Source of the DNA: Tretioscincus oriximinensis
Lineage: Eukaryota; Chordata; Lepidosauria; Squamata; Gymnophthalmidae
Direction of reading: 5' to 3'
NCBI GenBank assembly: GCA_022410635.1
Contig: JAJVDF010000019.1
Coordinates: forward strand, 1,343,749 to 1,407,748
Length of the DNA: 64,000 nucleotides
The notes under the pieces were generated by a model. That model saw only the letters and a program-made list of their open reading frames with translations. It was not told the origin of the DNA and did no database searches. This document shows, piece by piece, positions 50,066 to 62,673 of this stretch (positions are counted from its first letter, which is position 1; each line of letters starts with the position of its first letter). The position numbers and the translations under genes were made by a program.

Positions 50066-50997
50066 AGCATGTGCTCTTGTCCTTCCCTCCTAATAAACCC
50101 CCCAGATCACAAAAGGAGACATAGCCTGATTGTTACAATCAAGGAAGATATCTAATGAGGGTAAATTTAACTGGGATATTTACTTCTAATTATTTTATTG
50201 CGGTTATAAAAGGCATCTATACTTTCACCTATCTAAAGATTCTGCTCCTAGCATTCTTCTTAGGATAGTTACATGTTCATTTATTAGCATTTCCCATGTT
50301 TCCTCATGCTATTGTAGTTGGTTTAAATTTTCTGCTGTTTTCCATTTCCTTGCTATTAATATAAATGCAACAAAACATAGAAAGTGCAGATGTTTTACCG
50401 ATGTCTGTTGTAATTCTCAGTCCTTTTAGAATATCTGTATCTGAATGGATTGTTTGCAAGGAAGTATGAATTTTCAGGCATTCGCAGAATACGTGATAAA
50501 AGGTAGGCATATCTTAATAGTATTCCCATGAAGTTGAATTATAATTCATGATTTTTGGGAAGATGTACAGGGATCATATACTTCCTGTGTTATAAATAAG
50601 AGAGAGAGTGTATGTTCATGAATGGCCTCACTTTGCACCAATCACCAACATTGTCTTTTCTAACAATCAGATCAACCGAAAGTGAGGCAGGAGAATAGCA
50701 ATAGAGGAAGCCACTCAAAGAGGAATTTACTCCACCACAAAGAGCCTTTTTTTCATTGTGGAGCTTGCCAATGAAAAAAGATGCATTTCTCCCAAATCTC
50801 ATTCACAAATACCCAAACTGTATTTTGCCTGTGTTAGAGTGGCTTGGGAGGATACCTGTCTTTTGTTTACTGTTTGCCATTTCTTCCTGTGCCAAGAAGA
50901 AAGGGCTTCTAGAAAGGCTGTATCATAGCAAAAAGAAGCTACCAGAGGAAGACACTTCCCTTTTTCCCAAACCACTTGTAACAGCCCATATATAAAT

Positions 50998-51165
50998 GGA
51001 GGAGAAAGGGAAGAGGTGGAGGAGAAATGGAGGGGAAGGAACTGAGTGGAGGAACAGAAGATAGTGAGAGGAAGAAGAGAGGTAGGTAGGCAATGGAGGG
51101 TGACATTAAAAGGGGACATGAAAGGACGAGGAGGTGAAAATGGACAAGGAAGAGGAGTAAAAGTG
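50998..51165. repeat. Purine-rich tract
   Basis: About 170 bp almost entirely A and G on the plus strand (GGAGGAGAAAGGGAAGAGG and similar), with few pyrimidines. Confidence 0.8.
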
Positions 51166-51265
51166 TCCGGGGCTTATCTACAACAATTTTTTTAAAACAG
51201 TTTTTTCTGCTTGTTTGAAAAATAGTTTGGATACATTCCATATAGTATAGATACCAATTATTAGA

Positions 51266-52547
51266 ATTCTTGAGATTGTTAACAATGTAGATAAAGGGGA
51301 TCCAGTTGATATTGTCTATCTAGATTTTCAGAAGTGTTTTAATAAAGTTCCTCATCAAAGGCTCCTAAAAACGCTCCACACTCATGGTATAAGAGGACAG
51401 ACTTTGTCCTGGATTGAAAACTGGCTAAAAGATAGAAAACGGAAGGTAGTAATGAAGGGACAGTTCTCTGAGTGGAAGGAGGTAAGAAGTGGGGTACCCC
51501 AGGGATGTGTATTGGGACCCTTGCTTTTCAATATATTTATAAATGATCTGGATGCCAAGGTAAATAGTGAAGTAGCCAGGTTTGCTGACAACACTAAACT
51601 GATCAGGGTAGTAAAAACTGAAAATTGTAAGGCACTCCAGGGTGATCTATTGAAATTGGGTGAGTTTCATCAAAGTGGCAAATGCACTTCAATTTAAGAA
51701 AGTGCAAAGTCATGCACATGGTGGGAACCAAGTTTTCTGTAACCGAGCAAGAAAAGGATCTTGGGGTGTTGGTGGACAATTTGATGAAGATGTCAACCCA
51801 GTGTGCAGCAGCAGCAAAAAAGACAAATTCCATGTTGGGGATAATTAGGAAAGGAACCGAAAACAAATCAGCAAATATTGTTTTGCCTCTTTATAAATCT
51901 GTGGTGAGGCCACATTTGGAATACTGTGTTCAGTTCTGGTCACCCCATCTCAAGTGGGATATTGTGGAACTAGAGAAGGTGCAGAAAAGGGCAACAAGAA
52001 TGATCAAGGGTCTGGAGCACCTTCCTTATGAAGTCAGGCTGCAATGTCTGGGCTTCTTCAGTCTTGAAAGGTGACATATGAGACGTGATCTGATTGAAGT
52101 GTACAAAATCATGCATGGGATGGATAGGGTGAACAGAGAAAAATGTTTTCTCTATTGCACAACCCTAGGATAGAGGATACTATTTGAATCTGATGGGCAG
52201 AAAAGTGAGAACAGACAAAGTAAAATATTTTTTTACCCAGAGGGTCATCAGCCTGTGGAATTTACTTCCTTAAGTGGTGGTGGTAGCTAACAGGTTGGAT
52301 AGCTTTAAGACAGGACTAGACAGGTTCATGGACATCAAGGGTATAAATGGGTACTAGGATGGATGTCTGGATGTTGCCTCTGGGATGGAGCAACAGGCAG
52401 GACTCCTGAAATACTATATGCAGGGAGTCATGAATGTGTGCATATTTTGCTTTCCTCTGTTCAGACTGCCCAGGTGCATATCGTGGGCCTCTGTATGAGA
52501 CAGAATGCTCTCACCCGATCCAGTATGGCTCTTCTTATGTTCTTATG
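51266..52547 (+). pseudogene. CR1-type LINE reverse-transcriptase remnant and 3' UTR
   Basis: The longest CR1 copy in the window. It includes VPQGCVLGPLLFNIFINDLD (51500s) and the active-site block, here FADNTKL instead of FADDTKL: the second catalytic aspartate codon at 51590-51592 is AAC. The frame then shifts near 51660-51680 and again near 52070-52150. The 3' UTR ends in CTTCTTATGTTCTTATG. It is a dead 5'-truncated copy. It shares most of its sequence with 35052-36100 but is more decayed. Confidence 0.9.
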
Positions 52548-53531
52548 CTTAGCAGCTTCATTCTCAAAGACATACCCTTTATATTTTGCCTAGGTTGATG
52601 ACATTTTAGTACTAATAGTTTAAAATCTTAAAAGATGCCCTTTTCATTAAAAAAGATGCTTCTTTTATCATCTCTACAAACTTATTCATAGATTTTAAAA
52701 TGGACTGGGAAATTCTGAGAAGTTATAGAAAGACTACTATAGCTTTTTTTCTAATCAGTTACTTTGTTGATTCATTATTGCCTAACCAAGTTCTTGTAAT
52801 TTAAGCTTTCCATTTAAATCTAAATATTTTCTTGAAGGTTGCTTGCTCCAAACTTAGATATGTAATGGATATTATACTACTTCTAAGCTGTGGATGGTTT
52901 GTGCTATTCTGATTTTAATGATGCCCAACTTGCTAATTTCCCAACCCATATTTAACATGGTGCATGTTTAAAGGGCCTACAGCACTCTTTAGTCTTAATC
53001 ACAATTTATTAATTTTATTCTAATTTATTCTAATCACTATTTATTCAAAGCTCAAAGAAGAGATAACAAAATAGAAACAGCCGAATAAAAACATAACAGG
53101 GTANACTAACACAACCATTTAAAACATTAAAAAAACAGGTGTGCCTGCAAACTACAATCCAATAACACTAAGAAAATACCTTTCTTGTTTGCTTTATGCT
53201 CTTCAGCCCTGAGCTTGTAGCAAAGAACCAGGAGAAATGCAGTTTAAAAACTTCCAAACATTTTATAATTCTGGCCCTCAGAGGATTAGACCAGTGGTAT
53301 ATAAAGTTTGTAGTTAAAAATGAACTGTTGCAAAAAATTGTCAGTTGGGAGTTGGTTCGGTCTCTCTGGAATATTATATGCTTGTTATTTCACAATGTTA
53401 ACATTTTTCAATCTAGAAGGTGGAAAGAGATGCCATTATGGATTACTTGTTAGTACAAATTGGGAAAATTTTGATGACAGCTTATGGCTTTATCTCCATT
53501 ACATTGCAAAAGTCTGTCCAGTGTTTTAAGG

Positions 53532-53732
53532 TAGGCTGATCAGATGACCCTTTTTTGGGGTGTGTGTGTGTGTGTGTTGAAAACCCTTTTTGGGGGTGCC
53601 TCCCATTTTTTTGAGGAAAAGAAAATTCAAAAAAAATCTTTTTTTGAAAACATTTTCCCCAGAAAAAACTGGGAGGCACCCCCAAAACAGGTTTTCAACC
53701 CCCCCCCCCAAAGGGGTAATTTGGTCAGCCTA
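53532..53732. mobile_element. Hairpin hAT-like MITE
   Basis: The left end TAGGCTGATCAGATGACCC and the right end, on the opposite strand, TAGGCTGACCAAATTACCC. Nearly the whole element folds on itself: TTGAAAACC, GGGGGTGCCTCCCA and GAAAAC blocks pair with their complements about 60 bp later. Flanks TTTTAAGG and ATTTAAGG match at seven of eight bases, fitting a hAT target duplication. A (GT)n run lies at 53561-53577. Ends match the right end of 11826-12467. Confidence 0.7.
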
Positions 53733-53739
53733 TTTAAGG

Positions 53740-55990
53740 CAATTTGCCACATGTTTTGAGGTCTGTTAGATGCTTGACAGTCATTGCCTCCATTTTGTCA
53801 GCTTAGGTGAATGGACAAAGCAGGTCTAGGGTTTTTTGTGCTTATGCTCAGAGAATGGTTGCTAGGAACCATTGGTTGGGAGAAATGTTATACGCCTTTC
53901 AAATTTCCCAAGGTAAACAAATTCCTGCTTCTATCCAGTTATCATTCTTGCACCTAACAGGAAATGCAAAGGCTGTATTTTAAAGCCTTTCTATGTTCTA
54001 ATTGCCCCCAGGTGACATGTAAAATAGAAAGATTAGAATATCATACACACTTCCTGCTTGGATGGCTATGGACTACTTAAACACAGCCTGTGTGAAGTCG
54101 GTTTAGGTTAATTTTTCCTGCTAATTACTTGGACTGTTGCCCAGACAAAGTGAAAATTTGGCCTTTGTTTCATTATTTTGCTGGGACAGAGGTCCTTTGA
54201 ATTATATATGCCAGGAAAGACAGAGGGACCTAAACTTTTACCATAAAGGTGTCCACTCTGGTTGACTGTGTTCCTGGGGAGCTATGTGTCTTCCTTTATA
54301 ACCTTTGGAGAAAAAGATCAAAAACAAAATCCCTACACTTGTAGTATAAAGAAGGTGTATGAAGTCTGCAAATTGCAAGAATGCTCAACTGGGGGTTGCT
54401 TCTTTTTTCCTGATATATTATATGATTATTACTTCACAATGACATCTTCCAAATTTAGAAATCTGTTGCCATTATAAGTTACTTGCTAGCACAAGTTTTT
54501 GAAGATTAGGGTTAAATGTCACAATCTTCTCATGAGGATATTGGGAATGCCACACACAGTATAATCCCTGGATATCAAGGGAATATACTGCAATGCTGCT
54601 ACTACGAGGGTGGAACTGGGCTTCCTGTAATAATAGCATTCCCTTCCCTCTTCTGCTTGTTGTTTTGTTATCATTGCTCTTGCCAGTCAAGCATGCATAG
54701 ACAAATGGAAGTGGGTGATCACTTGGCTGACTTTTCTAGAATTTGCAAGCAATCAAATTAAGTGATAGGAGTCTATGATTGTCTTTCATATCTGGCAAGG
54801 TCAGCAAGAGACAACCATAGGATCCTTCAATTGCCTCTTGCAATCTAAAAACATCATAGGAATCTTTGTTGAAAGTGTGTTTCTGTGGGGAATATGGAGG
54901 GGCCTCCCAAGTGTTGTGATCAATATCAATACAAAATTTACTGCTACTGTTGATACTTTGCACAATCAGCAAGTACTTGAAAATTACCATGCCATATACA
55001 ATGTTATCTATTGAAATCTGGAAATAATCAGTATGAAAATATCTTAGAATAAATCAGGGAAGTTGCTGTGAATTTATAGAAAAGCTGCATTTCAAGATTC
55101 AGGATGCTTGATGCTTTTGAATCTATTTTCACCCCCTTCCTTATTTCCTAATGCACTTCTGTCAAAGCAAAGGAACCGGCATGGACTGCCCAGCATTGTT
55201 TGAAATGACTCACACTGTTTCCTAAATGTCTTTTCTGTAGGTGTTTCAGTCACCCCCACATTTGGCTCTTATAATTTTTGTTCTTCATCACTAGATGGCA
55301 GGATGTGCTTTAATTTAAATACTCAAGTCTTTGGCAAAAATGAGAATCTAGCTGAAATACTTTTCTTACTCTCATGTTTTATTTCAGTAAATGAAATTCA
55401 AACAAAGGAAAAAGGGGGATGGGAGGAAGAATCAGCAACCTATTCCCAAAACAAAGCTTGAATGGAAACAGGATCCTAAAAAAATGATCTAACAAAGATC
55501 GAAGAGAAGTGGAAGACTGTAGGGGATTGGAGGGTAGGATTCAGTCTTTGTAATTGGGGATGCCTTGGCGACACTAAGAATGCGGTCAAACATGGCTTTT
55601 CCAAGTTGTTCACTTATGAAAGTGTCTAATCTTCAGATGCAATAAAAATGCCTTCCTAACATGATTTTGTATATGCTGCTGAGATACTTTATTTTGCCAG
55701 ACTGCAGCTTGCACATCAGGGCACATTTCCCTTGACAACAGTTGCTACCCATTGATTGATCACTGGTCTATCTTTGCAACTATAAAGCAAACTAACAATG
55801 GTTTGTACTCTACGATTGGCTACAATTTTCATCCCACAGTTCTCTTATCTCCTTCAGATTTCTTCTCCAGTGGGAAATAGGATTATTTGTATTATACGTT
55901 AAGTTTTTTTTCCTCCTTTGTGCATCTTACTTGTTATGACTCTTGTTATATATTTTAACTTTCTTTCCTCGTCCCCTTGCATAGTTTTTT
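53740..55990. other. Intronic DNA, nothing recognised
   Basis: AT-rich, with short chance open frames only. Confidence 0.5.
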
Positions 55991-55998
55991 TTTTAAAA

Positions 55999-56510
55999 AA
56001 GGCAGCAAGAGTCTGGAACACCTTTCTTACAAAAATCAAGCTGCAACATCTATGTATTTTTAGCTTTGAAAGAGGTGATCTGATTGAAGTGTATAAAATC
56101 ATGCATGGGATAGTTAAAAAATGTTCTTCCTCTATCATACAATACTAGGAAAAGGGGGCATTCTCTGATGAACAGAAGAGATAGGACAGACTAGAGAAAG
56201 TGTTTTTTTCCCTCTAGAGGTTCATTGGTTTATGAAATTTACTTCCAGAAGACATGGTGGATAGCTTTAAGAAAGGATGAGACAAATTCATGGAAGTCAG
56301 GTAAATCAATAGCTATTAGAATGGATCTCTTGATACTTCCTTCAAGATGGGGTAAAAAGAGTCCTGAAATATCATTTGCAGGGAGTCAGGACAGGTGGTA
56401 ATTTTGCCTTCTGCTTGACAGGTGCAATTGGTGGGCCACTCTGTGAGAAAACGATAGACTGGCTATGGTCCAATTCAGAAGGGTTCCTCATATGTCCCTC
56501 TGTTCATAGA
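55999..56510 (+). repeat. CR1-type LINE 3' end, strongly decayed
   Basis: It contains GGTGATCTGATTGAAGTGTA and AAAATCATGCATGGGATAG, the CR1 C-terminal region, then the decayed 3' UTR to CCTCATATGTCCCTCTGTTC. Frame broken in several places. Confidence 0.8.
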
Positions 56511-57147
56511 TATCTCTTTTTATGGCTTCTTCCACATGTAGGAAACAGAATAACAATAAAAGTTTCAATACATTTGGAAATAAAAAATATTCAGATATTT
56601 TAATATGTGAATAGGAACATGCTCATCAGGGGCAGGTGTGCTCTCAAGGCAAAAAACCTATCACTTAATGATTATAGAGCTTTCTTGCCAAATAGTAGAA
56701 CAGTGCATTCTGAAAAGAGAGAGAATTTTAATGTTTAAAAGTTCCATCTATCAGAGAGGTGACCTTTTTCAGAAGATCCAAGAAGCTACAAGCTGAAAAT
56801 TGATATCTGTTCTTTAAAAAATGGAAGTTGGCCAGAAGGTGATTCTGTAACAGTTTCTGATCATAGACTAAGTGCACTGATATGATACAACATTCCAACC
56901 CAATATTGTTTTGCTTCCACCTGTAGGCTATATGACATTTGGAAAATGTAAAAGAAATAACTTTTTTTACACCTAACATTTGGAATAAACACAAAAAAAT
57001 CTGGAAAATACACAACAGCTATCTATGAGTTTCTTACATATATATAAAAAACAAGAAACATGGAAGACAGACTACATAATATTGTTCCATAATATAATCT
57101 TGTATAAGGGCCAGTGCAGAATGGGCCAATGGAAGAAAGATTAAACA

Positions 57148-57403
57148 TTACATAAGAGATGTTCCTCCTGAATCGGGCTGTAACCCATCTAGACATTCTG
57201 TCTCACACAGTGGCCCACCAATTGCACCTGGGCAGTCGCAAACAGAAGGCAAAATCTTTACCTGTTTTCTGCCTTTTGGTCCATCCCAGTGGTAGTTAAG
57301 AGATCCATCCTAGTAAGTATTTATACCCTTGGCTTCCATGAATTTGTCTAATCCTGTCTGTAAGCTAACCAGGTTTCTAGCTAACATCACTCCTTCTGGG
57401 ACT
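57148..57403 (-). repeat. CR1-type LINE 3' end
   Basis: CATAAGAGATGTTCCTCC, then CATCTAGACATTCTGTCTC and CCACCAATTGCACCTGGGC, the complement of the CR1 3' UTR, to TCCTTCTGGG. Confidence 0.8.
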
Positions 57404-57658
57404 TAAACCATTCAATTTAAAATACCTCATTCTAAATTTCTAATTACAATTTGTAAAAAACAATTCATTAGAAATCTCACCCCAAATTTCTTATATTTGG
57501 CTTCTCTGTAACATGCTTGCTATGTGAGATACCATGATTCAAATTATGCTCAATATATCTCACATACAACTCCAATATCCCTCTCTTCATTTTCATGGTA
57601 TCACAGGTCAGGACTCAGACCCTTTATGCACTTTATGCTAAATACAGATCTTAGAGTC

Positions 57659-57680
57659 TTAGGCTGCATCCACACAGCCA
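57659..57680. repeat. Single MITE-type end, TAGGCTGCATCCACAC
   Basis: TTAGGCTGCATCCACACAGCC matches the termini of 6475-6660 and is similar to 62673. No matching right end was found nearby. Confidence 0.4.
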
Positions 57681-58716
57681 GAGAGAGCCCTGGAGGTTGA
57701 AAGACCTCATTTCTCCACAATTTCTCAAAGAGGAGAAAGTGTGATTCAGTTGCCAAACGCCTCCGTTACATTGCCATGTGCAAATGTGCAGCATGGAGGA
57801 CTTCCACAGCTAGGGCGAGATCTTCGCACAAAGTTGCGCAGAACCAGCCGCCCAGCTGCCGATTAGAGAGGTAGTGCATAGAAGCCATGGCAGCACAACA
57901 GAAGTTTCCATGGCAGCGTGAGCTCCTGAAGCCCACTATAACCTTAAAACTCTTTGGCAAGCGTAATCATTTAATTCTTATTTTTGCATATAGTTTTGGC
58001 AATTGGATTCCTCCATGGCCAGGAGTAAACCCCAAGCTGCAGTACCATAGATCCACTATTTTAAGTTTGTGATGGACTTTTTAAAAAAAATTAGTGTGAG
58101 ATTTTACAGTACTCAATGATATCTTAAAAATGGAATCATAGCTTTAATGTATAACACGAGAATCTCATTGACCTTCAGCCATGACTCTAGGCATGTGAAG
58201 GGGTTTCACATGATCAAAATGTTAAACATTTGCACAAATGGAAGCTTGTGCTCGCTATAGATATCAGACATATTGGTTATACACTTGACCACTATATGAC
58301 ACATATGGTGCAGTTTTCAAACCAAAATATTCATTATCAAGTCACTATCTCCTACTATTAATAAACATAACTTTGCATGGGTCCATAGCACATACCAAAG
58401 AACTTCTCTTAATACAGTGCACCTAATATCCTCTCACAAATCTATTTTCCCTTTGCTCCACTGAATTGTCTTCTTACCTGTGGGTGCAACTGAATTTCAA
58501 GAAACTTGACCCAAGTATTTTGCTTACACACACAACAGTGGGATATGAGTAATTTCCCACTGAAGTCTAAAGAAAATCTGCTATTGATCTCTACTGCCCC
58601 TCAGCATGTCTTTTTAAAAAAAAGCTATTCTAGCAAAATTGCTTGTTGATATTCCCACAATTCCATCTTTTTCTGGCATACTGTTGCAGTCAAATTGAGA
58701 GAGGTGAGGATTTCAT

Positions 58717-59480
58717 TTGACTCACCCAATTCCAGCTACTCAGTGGGAAGCTTTTTACAAGCAGCTTTTTAATCCAGATGTATATAACCCCAATATGGTT
58801 AACTTGACTCAAAACCGAAATACTGATTTTTCTTCTTTACCAGCCTGGCCACCAGTGAATTTGGAAGATGTTAAAAACATCGTCATGGGACTAAAAGATA
58901 ACAAGGCTCGAGGAGAAGATTTCATGCCACCAGAACTATTTAAACGTATGCCCGATTGGTGGGCTCAGCTGCTTGCTGGCCTATTTTCATATATCAACAA
59001 CTCCGGTCAGATTCCCAAGGGCTGGAATATAAGCATCATTATTCCAATATACAAAAGGGATAAAGCCAACCCAAAGAACTATCGTCCCATCAGCTTAATC
59101 AACATTTCAGCAAAGATCTATAAAAAATACCTTCTAAATAAGATTGAACAATGGGCAGCTGATAATAGCATTATACATGAAGAACAGCCAGGTTTTAGGA
59201 ATGGCGTTCCACCATCGATAACTGCTTCATCTTGCAACACCTAATCCATAAATATAACTCCAACAGAAGAAATCTTTACACAGCCTTCATTGACCTAACG
59301 GCTGCTTTTAACTCTATAAACCGTGACATTCTTTGGAACAAATTGTTATCAACAAACATTGATGCTAGACTTTTAGGCTTAATTAAAGAACTCCATTCAG
59401 ATACTTCACTGAAGGTTTGTCTTGGTACGAGTGGAGCTCTTTCTCAGCCAATCACTACAACTTTAGTTGTGAGTCTAGGT
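58717..59480 (+). pseudogene. Non-LTR retrotransposon reverse transcriptase fragment, frameshifted
   Basis: Two overlapping frames, 58717-59244 and 59232-59480, together give the N-terminal half of a reverse transcriptase. Features seen: the LKDNKARGEDFMPPELFK block, IPKGWNISIIIPIYK, the NPKNYRPISLINISAKIYKK block and EEQPGFR in the first frame, then TAFIDLTAAFNSINRDILW with the first catalytic aspartate in the second. The frame changes near 59195-59205. It stops after GTSGALSQPITT, before the YADD-type active site, and no endonuclease is visible. It is not CR1; the clade (I/Vingi-like or other) cannot be fixed by eye. Confidence 0.85.
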
Positions 59481-59497
59481 TGTATCTATCTATTCAC

Positions 59498-59680
59498 CTT
59501 TCTATCCATTGTTATCTAAAGCTTTCCTAATTAGATATATATGCAACCATGGTGTTTTCTTTAAATATCCCTTTCTATCTTTGTTATCTAAAGCTTTCCT
59601 AATTAGATATATATGCAACCATGGTGTTTTCTTTAAATATCCCTTTCTATCCATTGTTATCTAAAGCTTTCCTAATTAGA
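59498..59680. repeat. 72-73 bp tandem repeat, about 2.5 units
   Basis: A unit starting CTTTCTATCCATTGTTATC and containing GCAACCATGGTGTTTTC is present at 59498, 59571 and, in part, 59643. The units are nearly identical and lie directly after the RT fragment. Confidence 0.95.
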
Positions 59681-59689
59681 TTCCTATTT

Positions 59690-60880
59690 CTAATGTTCTA
59701 ATAGAAGTTCTTGCTTTTTCTTGCAATGCTTTTAGCAATTTGTTTGTAATTTAATCCACTGTATAATTGTGTTCCACAAAATCCTTCTTAGCATTTGTGA
59801 TTGCCATCTTCCAGAATTCATTTTCTTTCCTCTTTTTCTCATCAGGAGAAGCTTCTATTTTCTCAATGAAAGTGAGCTTTTCTTACTTTTAATGACTTCC
59901 CATGTACATTCATGCTACAGTGCTGTTATTTTCTAGCATTTTGTATCACAGTGAATAATTGAACCTGATTAGCCAGCATGAAGTGCATAATGTTTCTTAA
60001 TGCACAAATACTACATATATTTTTTAAAAAAATGAATATCAGTTCTTTACATCATCTAACCACAGATAATGTTTACCTAATTAGATCAGATAAAAATGGA
60101 ATCACATATAATGTTTAATATATATATATTGTCTTTGGGTTTTAGGGAACCTTTGCCATAAAACAGCATGCAAATGCAGAAAATGTCTGGGCAGAAAGAA
60201 CCTACCTAAAACCCACACAAACATCCTACTTGGCCATTCCTGGCAGAAAGTAGTATTTCTAATGTAACTGAGACTTATTACATTCCTGACATTAATGCAT
60301 AAAGCTTTTACTCAATAACATTGAATGATGTGAAAATCCTCAAACAGAGAAACGATTGTTTCTCAATGTAACACAGGCAAAGTTTAATGATGCAGCAGAA
60401 AGTCAAAGGTAAATGAGGACATCATATCTTTATCAGGAATCCCATATTCAGAATCATCAAAGCCATACTTGAGGCACATTAATAAGAGGAAAGTTTTGCT
60501 TCCGCATTGACATAATGAAAAACGTCTCCTTTAACCCCATTTTAAGCAACAGAGGATCAAATACCATTGCACTTCCAATGAAAATAGAAGAAAGATCCAG
60601 AACCTTGCAGAATCTTCTACTTTTTAACATAAAACATTGTTAAGTACAGAATATATAATTAAGATTTATAGGTATGACTATGCACAGAAATGATAGCTTT
60701 TCGTGCTCTAACCTCTATACAAATAACAGAAAACTTATTCCGCAAGAATCAATCTAGAACCTTGGCAATGCAGATAAATGCAGGTTCTTGTAATTATCAA
60801 GTCCTGAAAATCTGATATTTTTTCAGTAAGATTTCCAGAAACAAGTTACTTCTTCTACTCCCTACATGCTTTCCTTCCCT
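59690..60880. other. Intronic DNA, nothing recognised
   Basis: AT-rich with short TA runs (60117-60130). Confidence 0.5.
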
Positions 60881-60884
60881 TCTG

Positions 60885-61110
60885 TTGTCTGGTAATCTCC
60901 CGGTTCGATTCCCCACTCGTCCACGAAAGCCAGCTGGGTGACCTTGGGCCAGTCACAGTTCTTTGAACTCTCTCAGCCCCACCTACTCCGCAGGGTGTGT
61001 GTTGTGGAGAAGCAACAAAAAGCTATGTGTGCCACCCTATGGTTGGCTGCCCTGAGACCTTTGGGTATAGGGCGGGATACAAGTACAAATAAATAAATAA
61101 ATAATAAAAT
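60885..61110 (+). repeat. MIR-like CORE-type SINE with (AAATA)n tail
   Basis: A tRNA box B (GGTTCGATTCC, 60902-60912) is followed by AGCTGGGTGACCTTGGGCC and AGTCACAG, which resembles the core of MIR-type SINEs, then CCCTGAGACC, GGGTATAGGGCGGGATACAA and an AAATA tail. The tRNA-like head is truncated before box A. Confidence 0.75.
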
Positions 61111-61922
61111 GTATTTGTGAGCAGTAGAGATAGAACATCTGCTAGAAAACATTCCATTATTTCATTATTTGAAAAAGGTCAGACAAATTACACACACCTG
61201 CTATTTCAACACATACTTTTAATCCATCTACAATCCATTTCTTCAGGAATGAAGATGCATTAAAAGTAGAATACATGTTGGAATAGCTCCTCACAAGTAG
61301 AAATTTATATAAATCATCTTCAGAGCTTTTCTTGGTGAACAAGTTATGGTGGATGGCTGGCACATGTATACTGAAATGTGTTCCATCTTAACTGTTCCCT
61401 AGGTGCTTAGAGTTGCCCTCATACTTACATGCTGTGGACAACTTAAAAGATTTCCACAAGCTGTCCCATTAATACCATAGAGGCAGTTGCCGTACAGCTT
61501 AGTTGAAATCTCTGGTTCTTTCTGCATACACTATTAGCACAGTATAGGAAGGGACCTACCACCTCCTTTCCACATTCCTAGTATATAAGGTTGCCAAATG
61601 CCATGGGTTCAACAGACAACGGATAATTTTACTGCCATCTGGCCCTGAGGGCTCTGTCATACACAACATCAGAATCATCAGGGAAGCTGGTGAAGGACAT
61701 GTATTCTTGTGCAAATGCTAAGCATCCGGAACAATCTGTTCCAGTTTGGGATGGACTGTGTATCTCAACAGAGAATCTTGCCCTGGCACCAGTCTGAATT
61801 TCCATCAAGTTTAGAAAAATAGATTCCCCACACTGAAGCCTAATGAGCTCACAGATATTTTGAAATAAAATATAAAATTAAAATGTATTACAGTGTATGC
61901 ATATAATCAGAATAATATAATT

Positions 61923-62673
61923 TAAGGTGCGTTCACACAACTATTTTGTGCCTCAGTTATAGTGACATTATGATGGTCATGTCACACATATTAAGTGCAT
62001 ATCAGTAAAACTTCCGCAATAAAAGCCATTTATTCTGCAATAAACTATTGCTTGGATAATCAGGAATAATTGCAGAGAACGTCTGAAACCTCGCAACCAA
62101 CCTCCGTCACCTCGTAGCCAATTCCCTTCCTCTCCCATGTGACCATTATTAGTGCGAGAGACAGGAAGGGAGAGATGACAGGAGGAAGCGCCGCCTCCTT
62201 CAGCAGGGAAATCTCCCTGCCTTTTCCTAAGCCGAGGCTGCCCTGTGCCTGCTTTTGGGGGCTGCTATCTGTAGATCGGCTCTACAAAAGGAAGAGGAAC
62301 AAAATCTCCTCCTTCCCTCAGCCGATCTATTTGAAAGCAGGCAGAGCCGATGTGGAGGGAATTCAGCTAGAGGAGGGGAGACGGCTGCGTTCTGCTGGGC
62401 TCATCCTTACGGAGCCTAGGTCTGGGTAACATTTTGGGACATTTTGGCATGTGGATGGCCAAGCTCTGTCCCAAAACATTACCTGGGCTTAAAAAGCTTC
62501 TCATGACACACAGCCGGCTGATCAGCTCTGTTGGGCTGGCTTGCTGAGTATCACGAGAATTCATCCATTGTATGTTCCGGAATATAGCTTTGTGGTGTGA
62601 CGGGATAGGCATTTGCTATATTCCGTATATAAATTTATTTCGGGTTTTAGCTGGTCGTGTGAATGTAGCCTTA
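61923..62673. mobile_element. MITE-like element with TAAGG..TTCACAC ends
   Basis: The left end TAAGGTGCGTTCACACAAC and the right end, on the opposite strand, TAAGGCTACATTCACACGAC, are 751 bp apart. The middle (about 62090-62420) is GC-rich and includes AGATCGGCT with its complement AGCCGATCT about 50 bp on. The 96-codon open frame inside has no recognisable domain. Confidence 0.6.
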
